Of a DNA stretch of 64,000 nt, positions 11,946 through 24,300 are shown piece after piece; the stretch's first letter is position 1; the number at the start of each line of letters is the position of its first letter. Source of the DNA: Liolophura sinensis. Lineage: Eukaryota; Mollusca; Polyplacophora; Chitonida; Chitonidae. The position numbers were made by a program, and so were the translations under genes. The notes beneath the pieces are model-generated. The model was not told the origin of the DNA and searched no databases. It saw only the letters and a list, made by a program, of their open reading frames with translations. The stretch spans positions 17,570,018 through 17,634,017 of the forward strand of contig NC_088301.1 of NCBI RefSeq assembly GCF_032854445.1. Reading direction: 5' to 3'.

Positions 11946-13055
11946 ATTTCCACTGTCTTGATCTGCACTTGTTTTTAATAAGTGTGCTGCAATCGCTTTG
12001 TGATTAATAGTCTGTACTGCTTAGGTTTTTCTGTAAAGAACCGACTAAGTCTCAATTTTTTTTCTTAGAAAACTTGTGGAATATCGAGCGAATCAAAAAA
12101 CGGAGTGATGTAAAATTTTCAGTGTAAATGTTCAACATTATAAAGCGGTATTATCATCTGCTGCAAAAATATGTTTATCACGCGTTTAAATGTTACACAT
12201 TTTTTTCCAGTGCTTTATTATATAAGGATTTGTTTATTTGCTGTATACATTCCTCTATAGTTTTTGTATAAAACTGGTAAACCCGTGTTCCTGTGTATGT
12301 ATTTACTACCACTGCACAAATGTTTCGTTAATCATAAATGCATTGTTTGAACGAAATCGTCTGGAATTGTCAATGTATTCACCAATTGTTAATCCACTTT
12401 GCTAATTAATTTGATTTAAAGAGAGCTTTCTCTTAGAACAGACTTGTGTGCTGTTAATCTGTAGTGTTACTGAATGAAAACAAAAATTAGCCAAATGGCT
12501 GATTGAATCATGTCACTTGCCATTCAGACGAGTTAAGTGGGTAATGTTGTGCAGTGGACTTAGCCAGTCCTCTTTTTCGCTGAATGAGAAATGCCTCCGG
12601 AACGATACAACTCCGGGTTTATAGCCAGATCTCCAGTGACAAACTTTCTAATTACTCCACAGGGCCAGGTGGAACTGAAGCCCAAATATACATATTGTCA
12701 AAAGTTCTCGGCTAATTTAGTTTTCTGTTAGATGTAATACAGCATATCAGGATACTTATACATTACAGCAAATATGAACAAACTACTTAGACTGTACACT
12801 GCCATACGCCTTCGTGGGGCACGTACTGGAAACCAGCCTATTCCTGAATATTTCTCAAGAATTCTGCTTACTCTCATCTACCCACCAGACGTATTAAGAA
12901 AAAAAGTGTTCTAGCATGGGCGTACACAACCACTAGCAATGTTGTCCATCAAGTGTAAAATGGAATTCCAGCCTTGCTTTCTTTAAAAATCTCAAAACGA
13001 CGACACTTTTGCGCATAACTTTCAGGAGCCCTTCTGATGACACTTGCTTTTAGTC
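11946..13055 (+). other. unit A 3' flank, paralogous to unit B 3' region
   Basis: 11960-12050 resembles the intron after the transmembrane exon of unit B (42437-42530). 12350-13030 resembles 44450-45460, including the ACGATACAA and TTTTGCGCATAACTTTC segments. The two 3'-terminal coding exons themselves are not found, so unit A has lost them. Confidence 0.55.
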
Positions 13056-13333
13056 ATCTATTTATTTATTATTGTTTAACGCCTTAGGCACAAACTTGGT
13101 TAATGTATTTCATTTGAGTTTTACGCCATAGTAAGGGATTTTTCACCTTTGAGACGGCGGCAAGCAAAGTGGAGAGCGTAAACCAGGCTGAGCACGGGAT
13201 AACACCTGCCATCCGCAGGTTACTGCTAGATCTTCCAACGTGAGCCGGACTTAAATTCACAGCAGTCGCATTGGTAAGAGGCTCATGGGTCATTGTGTCG
13301 AGCATGGACGCCAACACTTCGGCCAGGGAGGCC
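13056..13333 (-). mobile_element. mollusc SINE, divergent
   Basis: Minus-strand copy with recognisable body (GAGACGGCGGCAAGCA), box-B area (TTAAATTCACAGCAGTCGCA) and a GGCCAGGGAGGCC head end. More diverged than the copies at 11686 or 53571. Confidence 0.75.
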
Positions 13334-15280
13334 TTTAACTCGAGAATCTTTCACTTATACAATGTTAGTCAGTCTCATGCCTAGAGAAAAGTACAAGAGC
13401 AGGAGATAAACCAGCGCCCTTTGGCAAGTGACTGACGAGGTTTAGCATGAGTGATGTAAAGCTCTTTACACCATAATGGTGAGAGGCAAGTGGCCTATAA
13501 CGAACATTCCCACGATGGTAGACGAATCTACAAACACCCTGTTCATTGAAACACAACTGCCTTAAGGTAATTCTACTGTAGTCTACTGGACTACTAGATA
13601 TATCCCTAATTTCGCCCAACGATTATCAAACAATTTGTTAGCTACGAATTTTTCATTAGATTTAAAACATATAAATTACCTCTACTTTAATGTTATTTTA
13701 CTGAAATCTACTCGACCAGTTATTCTTAAAGCTGGTGTAAGCTCATCCAACATGCAAGGTTTGGGGTGATTCTGCATATTTTATGGTTATTATCTTCATA
13801 ACAGAAATCCTAAATAAAGTTATGAATGTTAACGTTTAGATCATTAGGCAAATTTAATTTATGGAATGACCGTATGTCAACCACCACACATGCACCAGAT
13901 TTACAGAGAAACAACAAGGTGATTTGTGCTGTTTACCAATATCTACCGCTATACTCACGCAAAAACTCGTTACACACATTTAGGAATGAAAATAGCCATC
14001 GTATGTCGCTCAAAAGGCAGTCTTACATACGTGCAAAATTAACAGGCGAGGGGTGTAGGGTGGGGGTGGAGGGGGACGGGAAAGCCACAATGTCCCTGTC
14101 CAAAGCCCGTTGAGAGCCCCTTTTGTTTTAAAGAAGAATTAAGTTACGATTGTATTCTGGACATTTTATTCAAATCTACTAATGGAATGAATCCCAGACT
14201 TTGAAGAACCTTTGTCGAACATTTCAGGAGTTAGGCACATTTCATCAGATTTAATACATATTTTTTAACCCTAACGAGCCATTCCAATCCCTTTGACGTT
14301 ATTTTTTACTCAGATCTACTCGCCCAGTTATTCTTAAAGCTGGTACAAGTTCACCTAACATACATAGTCAGGGAAGACAGGAATTCTGCATATTTTATGC
14401 CTATCGATCACAGTTAAAGTGAGTTTATTGTAAACAATATATATTAACGTTTAAATCATCTGCTAAATTTAATCTAAGTTGTGTGGAGTGCCTGTATGTC
14501 AGTAATATCAAAACTCGCCTTAATTTACCGAAGGGGGATTACGTTATTACGAAGCGAATGTATACGTTTCATTGTCCCGAAATTGTGTTACCATAATTAC
14601 ATCTAGTAGAAGAAAACTGTCATACATAAGGGACATCTTACATTGTCGGGTCACAGCCGATACATACACAAACATATACAACTAATAGAAGTGAATTCAT
14701 TGTCACGTGTAGTGTTCTTTTCAAATGATTTATGTATTTACTATTCTTTTAAGTGGGTGTCTCAGGTTTCCTTTTTTGAAAAGCGGTCTTACGACAACAT
14801 AGCCCTGTGTAATAGTAAATACACGGGGGAGTTTAACACTGAAAAGTCTTTTGAAATGTTTAGATATAAATATTCGTGATGTGAGTAACCACACGTGCAC
14901 AGACGACAGAGCTTGCCCTGGGAGGGTCAGAGGGTCAGCTCACCAAGCGTTTCCTTACGTATACTGACAAAGAGGTGAACACTGACGACACTGTTTTACC
15001 TAGATGCTTGTATATTCATACACAACTGTGGGGGCGTCTTGTATCATGTCTGCCTTAGTCCATATATGGCTTGTAGTTATCAGAATAAGCTCTGGTGATC
15101 GTCCACACACCTCAGTGAACTTGTTCAGTAGATGTGGGAAGAACTTTACACCTGTACAGATTTAGCTTCAAGAAAGTCAAATACTGTGAGAATTCCTACT
15201 GTGTGGCAAATTACTTCAGGGCAGAATAGAATTCAGTGATATAAACTGCCCCTAGAACTGACCAGGGATTGCTCTTAAAC
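13334..15280 (+). other. unit B upstream block
   Basis: Non-coding, similar to the flanks of units A and C. An internal repeat is visible: the TAAAGCTGGTG..AAG..TCACC segment occurs near 13730 and again near 14337, so this block has itself been partly duplicated. It is the putative promoter and 5' UTR region of gene B. A TATA-like GATATAAAC lies 40 bp before the ATG, but no start site can be fixed. Confidence 0.55.
14050..14080 (+). promoter_or_regulatory. putative G-quadruplex motif upstream of gene B
   Basis: Five G-runs of 3 to 5 bases with loops of 1 to 4 bases occur within 31 bases (GGGGTGTAGGGTGGGGGTGG followed by two more runs), 1.2 kb before the gene B start codon. A role in transcription is inference only. 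Confidence 0.55.
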
Positions 15281-15341
15281 ATGAGGGATCACAAGAAACT
15301 GATTAGCCGAGCTCTTCTTCTTCTGATGGGTATAACATTTG
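15281..15341 (+). CDS. gene B exon 1: signal peptide
   Basis: ATG at 15281 opens MRDHKKLISRALLLLMGITF: a basic start then a hydrophobic core, a typical signal peptide. The exon ends in phase 1 at a GTAAGT donor. The ATG is chosen because the same exon in unit C starts with ATG at the same place and there is no upstream frame. Confidence 0.85.
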
Positions 15342-18300
15342 GTAAGTAGATTTAAAACCAGTACAGCCATTGTATTGACAGGTGAGGAAATAAATGTGAC
15401 TTTCTCTTATCTCGTTGCCGTGGCCTCAGGCTTTTAAATGACATTTTTCCTACTTATTGATGTTGGCTTGAACACGTTGGCGATATGTTTCCACTTCTGC
15501 CTCCCTACTTCTCCATGCTGATGACAACAACCGTAAAGTCACCATGCTGCAAACAGTTACTTATTTCATGGTTAGTTTATATACAAGCTTGTCCAGGACT
15601 TGAATAGCAGATCTCCAAAGAGGTCATGCCATTATAATTTATGGAGACCAGTTTGGGACGGAGTTGCCAGATTTGCTTATATTAAAATAACATCCGTAAC
15701 ATAATTTATTTATTTATTTGATCGGTGTTTTACGCCGTACTCAAGAATATTTCACCTATACGACGGCGGCCAGCAGTATGTCACGGAGGCCCCTCTGTAA
15801 AATAATCAAAAAAGCTGTCACAGTTATTCATCAGTGAACCATCTCAAATTACTAATCATGACGTTTACGCCTGTATCTTGAAGAGAAGGAGAGTTATGAA
15901 ACCAATAACCCGGACATAGACTATAGCTGAGACACCAGAAGATACACACAGTATCTGTAGCATCAAAACGGCGCAATGGCTTGGAAGTTAGCACTCCAAG
16001 TTACTAATAAGGAATGTCATCATTTTAACCTGTTGCCATTTTGTTTTGGTCCGTGTAGATGGTGGATTCAGCTACTGTTTATTTTGTAAGTTGTTCTCCA
16101 GTGCTGTATTACCAGAAAAAAAAAATGATTTAGACTATTTTGTTTTACAGTAGGTGCACAGCAATGGGTTTAGGACAAACTCCATCTAGTAATACACCCA
16201 GTCTTCACTGTTGTCTTCGCGCACCATCTACATTGTTTTTCATTACAGAATTTCCTGACATGCAACTCTAAAATCCTTCTGCCGATTGATCCTATACTAC
16301 AAAATATAACATATGCTTTATATATTTATTTTATATTACATTACCACTTGTAAATAATTTCAAATACGGCAGTGTCAGAAACAGGGCTTAGAGCGAAGTT
16401 GATAGGGGATTAGGTATCTGGTGTCACTTTCCTTCAAGACATACCAGAGCATGACAGTCGGATTTGAATAAATCTGACGTCACCCATGTCAGTGATGTAT
16501 TGCCGTCGAAACTGTGCTTGTGCAGTTTAACGTTATTATTTGAAAAAAAATGATCTAACTTCATTTTCTTTGTAAGGATATGAATTTTTAACATATCGAT
16601 GTGTAGAGCTCGTGTTGTAACGTACAGTTGACTAAAGACAATATACAGAGTATGACTGATTTACAGCCAGCTGAATATAGGCGACTGTCTGAAAGTAACA
16701 GACTATTGTGTATGCCATCAGTCCCATGCTGGTGAATATAACTATTCTCCTACCCCTCCTGAGTAGTCTTACTTGTCCACACTGTAAAAATATTTGAGAG
16801 TAAAACCTAAACTGTACTCACATTTAATGCGGATTGTGTAGTTACATAAAGTGTGGAGAATTAAAAGTACAGTGCCGTCTTGTGTGTTTTCACAGCTATA
16901 GTGCTACAAGGGCCCAAACATCAATCACACACACATTGATGTGATGAATTGTTAAGTGTGGCATAAACCCCGTGGATACATAATTACCAGTATAATGTTT
17001 ACAAAGTAACAGGTAAGGTGAGTGTATGTAATTCGATGGCAAAACCCATGCTGTATATGTACACCAGGTATTTGTATAGAGAACTGTTTGTAGAGTACTG
17101 TCGTATACAATATAGAAAAATGGTTCGCATACATATAAAAAGATCAATAAAAAAACCCAGGCGAGGACCTGTCCTACACGGCAACCTCAGTCGGGCTATT
17201 GTGTCACGCCTGAGACGGCTTGTTTCTTTGAGTGAGTGAGTGAGTGCTTGGGGTTTAACGTCGTACTCAACAATTTTTCAGTCATATGACGACGAAGGAA
17301 TCATTAGGGTGCATTCACGTGTAATGTGCCTCCTTGTTGCAGGACGGATTTCCACCGCTCTTTTATTTAGTGCTGCATCACTGAGACGACTTACCGAAGG
17401 CAAGTAAGCCGCGCCGCCCGAGCCATTATACTGATACGGGTCAACCAGTCGTTGCACTGTCCCCTTTATGCTGAACGCCAAGCGAGGAAGTTACAACTTC
17501 CTCTTTTAAAGTCTTAGGTGTGACTCGACCAAGGATTGATCCTGGATCTACCGGTCCCGAATCGGACGCTCTACCAACTGTGCTATCCGTGCCGGTTTTG
17601 TTTCTTTGATGAACTGTTCGCTCCGCTATGTTAATTTCAAGTCTTACCGCTTAAGGTCGTAGTATATAGTCACATTTTCCAGTGATTTTTTGGTGATATT
17701 CAGTGTGCCGACAACTCAAGGTTCTGCTGGCTTGTCCGGTCGTACATGCGAATGGTTGCCAACAGCCCTGTGGACGGTCGTTTCCCCAGTCTCTTCCGCA
17801 TTTTCTTCCACTTTAATTATGGCCGCCGTAGTATAAGCAAAATAATATTGAGTACGGCGTAAAACATAAATAAATTAAGTGTGCCGACTAATTAAATTTA
17901 TAAAATAGAACATTTGCGAGAGCCAATCAATTGGATCTGTTCCACAATCATCATGTTTAACATTAAGAACGTATGACTCCAAACAGACCTTACTGAACTA
18001 CTAAGAATGCATATAATGTAGGAGATTAGGACTGGACCATTCAAGGAGAAGCAGATGTTAAAAAGACATAAAGTATGGTGTAGGCGAATAAATGAAATCA
18101 GTATTCAAATCGCGTATCAATCTAGTATGTAAGTTGACGATAATAAAATATGCATCTTGTTTGCGCTTTGATTCCAACTCTTCATGCATTGTATACCAAA
18201 CGTGGCGATCTAACTCAACGCGATGGGTGTACAGGCTAAGGGCCGTACATCTTTAAACATGACAATCTTTAAACTTTGTTACACGCACATCAGAGAATTA

Positions 18301-21300
18301 CACAAAAAAGATTTAAATTCAATAGAAATAATGCATTTGCCACTCTGTATTGTTATTCATTTCACAACTCATGGTAACAGGAAGAAAATGACTGCAGTTT
18401 TAGGTGTTATGTCTGTGTTAAGATTAAGATATAAGATTTCTATGCCTATTGTCCAATAACTAAGTGCCTTATCCACCCAGTAACTTAAATGGGCCAAATT
18501 AACATTTACATAAAGAAGTAATAAAATCTAACCTGACGAAAATGTATTGTTAATTATGGGTGTCTATTAATTTCAGTTTTTGGCCAGCTGTGTGGCAACT
18601 GCTTGAGTCAGTGTAATGAGGAAACCGGAGAATGTTCCGGAAAGTGTGATCTTGGCTGGGATGGTCCTACTTGTTCCAGACGTAAGTATCACAATACCAA
18701 ACACATGAACTTATACATGATGTGTGAGCATCCATATACATGTACATGTTGTTACATATTTAGGTAAATTTTCATCTGTCAGCTGTTTTCATTTATATAT
18801 TAAACAACCTACAGTCGTAAGGCAAAGTAAAAAATTATTTTATTTATTGATTGATTTGATTACTGTTTTACGCCGTACTCAAGAATATTTCAAATTCCGT
18901 CAAAATTATGGTTGGAAGAACAGGGACAGAGCCAGTAGACAATGTGTTTAGAAAACAGCAAAAGCATGTCAAATTTCTTTTTGAAAGGCTTTTTTACGTG
19001 ATATAGGTTTATATCTGGCATAATGTAAAGACGAAAAGGTATATATATATATATTTCAATGTATTAGGAGTATTATCAACTGCTTGTAAGTTTTGATCTT
19101 AACAAAACCAAAATCTGTAATTGCAGCCTCAGTAGTGGTCCATAAAATCAGCATTTGCTCATTTATATGCCAGTAAAATGTGATTACAGTTAGTTTACTT
19201 TATGAAAATAAGAGTGTAGTCTATACTGAGATATTGGTGAAATTTTACATATTTACCTCCTGGTCTCATCTCAATATCTGCTGGAATCACTGCTGAAAGC
19301 TGATGAAGCACCTAAAAGGAAAATGAGAATCCTATCGGCAGGATTACTTGTACATCAAAAACTTTGCTGACTTTTGCTAAATCTTTGTTGAAGGACAATC
19401 CAGTGCATTCTCTGACCTTTTGCTGGTGCTGTAGTGGAAACCACCATTTAGTACGTGGCCTCCGTGGCTCGGTTGTTTCGCGAGCTACATGCAGCGTAAT
19501 GAGCCAGGAGTCTCTCACCAATGCGGTCGCTGTGAGTTCAAGTCCAGCTCATGCTGGAAGCCTCTCTGCTCGTACGTGGGGAGGTCTTGCAGCAACTTGG
19601 GGAATGTCGTGGTTTCCCCAGGGCTCGGTTTCCACAAAACATAATGCTGGCTAGCGTTGAATAAATGAAGTATTCTTGAGTACGGGGTAAAAACACCAAT
19701 CAAATCAATAAATAAATCATTCAGTCCGCACATACATGACCTTGACGTGTACATCTCCTGCTTATGTGTCTAAGGCTTAATGTCTGTACTTTTGTGAGTA
19801 GCCTGGCAATGTGCAATAGTTTCCTTGTTCTTAAAACTTGGCTATCATTTAAGTAAAATTATGTTTTGGATGAGGGTTTAATTTGAAATAAAGTCTAGTT
19901 TACTTTTTATTCTTGTTTAACAATGAAGAAACGATACTCTGCATTTCTGAGGCATTTTTGAGGCATTTCTAAGCATTAATAACTAAAGGACCTTTGTTGT
20001 ATGTGTGTAGAAAAAAATGTTGGCCATTTAACAATTAACATGGAAAAGGATGCTGCTCTGACATAACATCATTTATAAAATACATCAAACTATACTCAGC
20101 AACATGTAACTATGATATCTAACACCATGTTGATGCTAATACTGTGCTTCCGATGGCAGGAAATGTGGCATTTAACCAAAGCACGACACAGTCTTCGGAT
20201 TATAGCGAGAGAGGGTTCAGCTCACCTCCGGACGCGCCGTTGATGGTAGACTGGGACATCAGCTTTACACGACACCATACACATGTACTCACACCTACAG
20301 GGATCCACATCCTGCGTTCTGGACGGTGACACTGGATGCACAATACAACATCTATAGGTTCAGGATATATAACAGGAATGATAATACCTGTCCCGGCCAG
20401 TGTAACTTAACTTTTTAGTGTCCTTAAAAAGTTGACCTGGTCGAGAGTCCATGCATATTATCTTTCAGTAATGAATCTCCAGTGAGGTTGCAAGCTCAAA
20501 TTTAGCCTTTGTTGTTCTTGTTGTGGTTTTAAGCCAGGTGGTTTGTCAATTAGTTGCCAAACTCCGCTGGTTTTCCCAGGCTTTTTTGGAGGGATGAGTT
20601 CTTAATATCGAAACCAGTCCCCATATGCAGTTTAACACTATGAATTTAAAAATGCGTTCTAATTTTTATCTCCAACAACAAATTCTGTTGTTTTTGCTTC
20701 AGGTGGTCAACGACTTAACGGCTTCTCTCTGTCCGTTGGAAATTCCTCCCAGAGTTACAAAATCTGTTACCAGGATAACACCACAGCCGAAGAAGGTCCC
20801 GGAGATATCATCAACGCACTTTGTAACGTCAGTGGTCCTGTGTTTGGGGACACTGTAAATATCTCGATATACAAACCACTTAGTCTGTGTGAAATACAGA
20901 TTTTCGGTAAGTTTCTTAAACAACGAATTACACCATCTATAAAAATTAATAGTGTGAGAACGATTCCATACTTATGAGATCACAAAAGCACACAAACAAC
21001 TGGCTCTCATCAATCCAGCAGATGGTTAAGTCTGTCGAACCGACGACTTGACTTTTCTCATGATGTTGTATGTCGCTGATCACCGGGGAAGTTGTATACG
21101 TTTCCAGTGCCGCCCGTCGTTGGACCGGTGGAAATAATGTATTTATTGGCTGTGGACCTGTGGCGATAATGTATTTATTGGCTTTGGTTTCCAGGCGATA
21201 ATATATTTATCGGCAGTGGTCCACTGGCAATAATGCATTTACCTTTGAGCTACAGGTTAAGAAAAGAAATATAACGTATTCGGTGGGGTAAATACAGCGT

Positions 21301-24300
21301 TTTGTTATGCAAAAGCTTCTACTGAAATAGGTTAGAGTGAAAAAAACATGAGCAACATGTCTACAGTAAATCTCGGATCAGCATTGAGTTAGAGTAAAGA
21401 GAAGAGTGGAACTAAATATGTGTTAGATGTATTTGACTTACAAAAGGTATTGCATTGTCTTCTGACTGACGTGAGGACATAAAAATGACCTCACAGTCAC
21501 TTTTTCATTTGACTTTCGCAATTTCTGTGTTTTCTACTCGTGTGTTAAGGTCCTATCAAAAGAATTCGTAATGTGTAGGCCTGTTATGTAAGTTTGTTCA
21601 TTGTGTATGTATCAGTATGTGCCCTCGGGACGTATGGACCAGACTGTGAGAGGAGATGTGGGAACTGTGCTCAGGGACCGTCTGTATGTAACACAATAGC
21701 CGGGCACTGTCCACAGAGAACACCCAGGTGCATGGAGGGATACTCTGGTCTAAAATGTGACACAGGTAATTTTTTAAAATTTTTTTGCCAGTTACAAACA
21801 AATGCTACATGTTTTTTTTCTGTAAAGCAATGGAGCAAAGTATGAGTGAAATATTATAATCACTTTCCATGAAATTCACCATTGAAGAATATACTCCTCT
21901 CCATTTCCTTTTTATCATATGAGGATGTTTAAATCCGGCAGGAACAATGAACAGTTATGTCATCCAAAGATCGAGGTAATACATTAATTTTTAACATACT
22001 TCAACTTCCTGTACATAATTTGGTGTTCTTTAGTTCCCACACATGTAGGATATCCTCAAAACGATCTGTCGGATGCTATGCTATAGTAGTTAATTAATGA
22101 AAGCACATGTGTTTATCTTGAGACATTCACATCATGTGCATTTCATAAAAACCTTAGATGCATTTTAAATACTGTATACAATTACATGTACTCAGCTGTG
22201 ATGACGGCTTCGGTGGCCTAATAGTTACAGAGTTTGCCTCGAAATCGGGAGACACAGGATCAAAACCTAGATCGAGTCCATAGCAAACACTTTAAAAATG
22301 GATCTTGGGATCTCTGTCGCTCAGCACTGTTAGGTTGGAGGAGGGACAAACGACTGGTTGGAACAATGTCAGTATAGTGTGACTGGTCCGGTACGTGTGG
22401 CAAGATACTGATCAGTGGCGGCAGCATTTTGGCGGCATGGATTAGCCCGGCCAGATGATATATTATATGTACATGTGCACAAAGGTAATGACTTTTCGTT
22501 GTCATATGGCTAAAAATTGTTAAGTACAATGTACGACGTTTAGCACCAAACATACAAACATATTGTAACCCTTGCACACACGCATCAGATTGTGAGATGA
22601 AATGTGGAAATTGCTGTAAGGTGACGGAGTCAGTGACGTTACAGTCGGGTATTGCCCTGACCGGATACCAAGATGCATGCCGGGATACTCTGATGTGACA
22701 TGTGACCCGTTTGGGTTTCATCATGGTGACATGCGATACTATACATTTAGTAAACGATAAATTAAATGATTAGTTTAGAACATCAACACCGGCAATATGA
22801 TAGTCACAACGTTGTGAGAACATTTTAGAACCAAGAAACTGTGCTCTCCTCGAGCTGATAATAATAACATTCAAAAGAGATCAACAATTTTACAGCCAGT
22901 TGTTAGGTCTATCATTTAAAGCACTTTAAATAGTGAATACCTCTAATCTACTGGAAATATACGTAATGGTAAAGGGCTAATTTTCTTAAAATACTAAATT
23001 ATAGGATCGATGGTGTCACCAGCATGCAGCCTGCACAATGGACTAAGGAATCGGGATGTAGAACTGCATGTCGAAGGATATCAGCAAAATCCACATAGTT
23101 CAATAGAATGTGTTTAATGTTGCACCAGGCATTTTCATTCATCTTAATTTCATCGTGATACTACACCCACTTTGACCTAAATTTTCAAGCTGCATGTATA
23201 TTCTCTTTTCAGCAATTTTTTCTCTCTCCTTGCTGTTCTTATATATTTGAATTTTGTGAATTTACCCCACGGCGACCAAAAATTGGCAAAATACCAGGGC
23301 GCGTATTCATAAAGATATTTAGGTATGTCTTAGTGTTAAAAAAATTCTTAAACCCACTAAAACACTCTTCAATTAATAGAAAAACTTAAGTGCCATTCAT
23401 GAAAAAAACGTAAGTGTTAGGAATTCTTAAATTCTAAGTGTGCCCATGACCACTTTTATCTTTTTGTTAAATTCTTATGTAGTTTTTTAACGAACAAACA
23501 CATGGGGGCCGTTCAACTAAATTGTTCGAAGGAGTATATTAACAGGGAGCTCTTAGATAGGTTTCGTCTGGATGCTGCACAGGAATTTGGTACATCGAAT
23601 CACTAGTTAGGGATAACGTTGAAAGTTGTAAGTGCATCGAACAGAAACTGTGCACTTAATCCAATGCAAAAAGTGTTGATTACTCTTCGTTTTTTGGCAA
23701 CTAGGAAATGCATGTATGCAATGGTGATGACATTGGAGTATCACATCCGTCTGTATCTAGGGCTATCACAGCTACCGTTCGAAGTCTGTTTTCATTTTAT
23801 TCGTTTTCCACTGACAGCTCGCGAATTCCGAGAAAAACAGGAAGCGTTCTACGCTGTTGCCCAATTCCAGGCATTATTGGGTCTATTGATGGGATACATG
23901 TACAAATCACTGCTTTTCGCACATATGAAAACGAATTTGTTAATCTGCACCAATACCACAATATTAACGTTCAACTTGTTGTCGATGCGAAGTACAACAT
24001 TCTGGATATGGTCTAAAAATGGTCAGGGTCTACACATGACGCTCGAATTCTTCCACACTCATCCACACTCATCAGTTCGGAGATAGCGGGTACCCATCTA
24101 AACGCTGGCTTCGTACCCCTTTCCTCAGGCTACAAACCGACCCTCAAACAAATTACAAGAGGTATATCATTAAAATATCTTCTAGTTGACCTTTGTACCT
24201 CGAACATAGAGTTATTCCTTTGATATTTATTAGCGGCGCATTTGCTTCTCTATATGTGGGGTAAATGATCGGGATCTTTTTGTGGAAAAAAATATATATC

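Noticed and set aside
15237-15246. TATA box of gene B
   Set aside because: GATATAAAC sits only about 40 bases before the ATG and is not conserved as such in unit C (GATATACCC); too weak to annotate.
21594-21845. Stand-alone small EGF protein
   Set aside because: The frame crosses the splice sites of exon 5; phase and neighbours show it is one exon of gene B.
22260-22724. 154-codon minus-strand frame
   Set aside because: It lies over the third SINE family and antisense to a degenerate EGF exon; a shadow.
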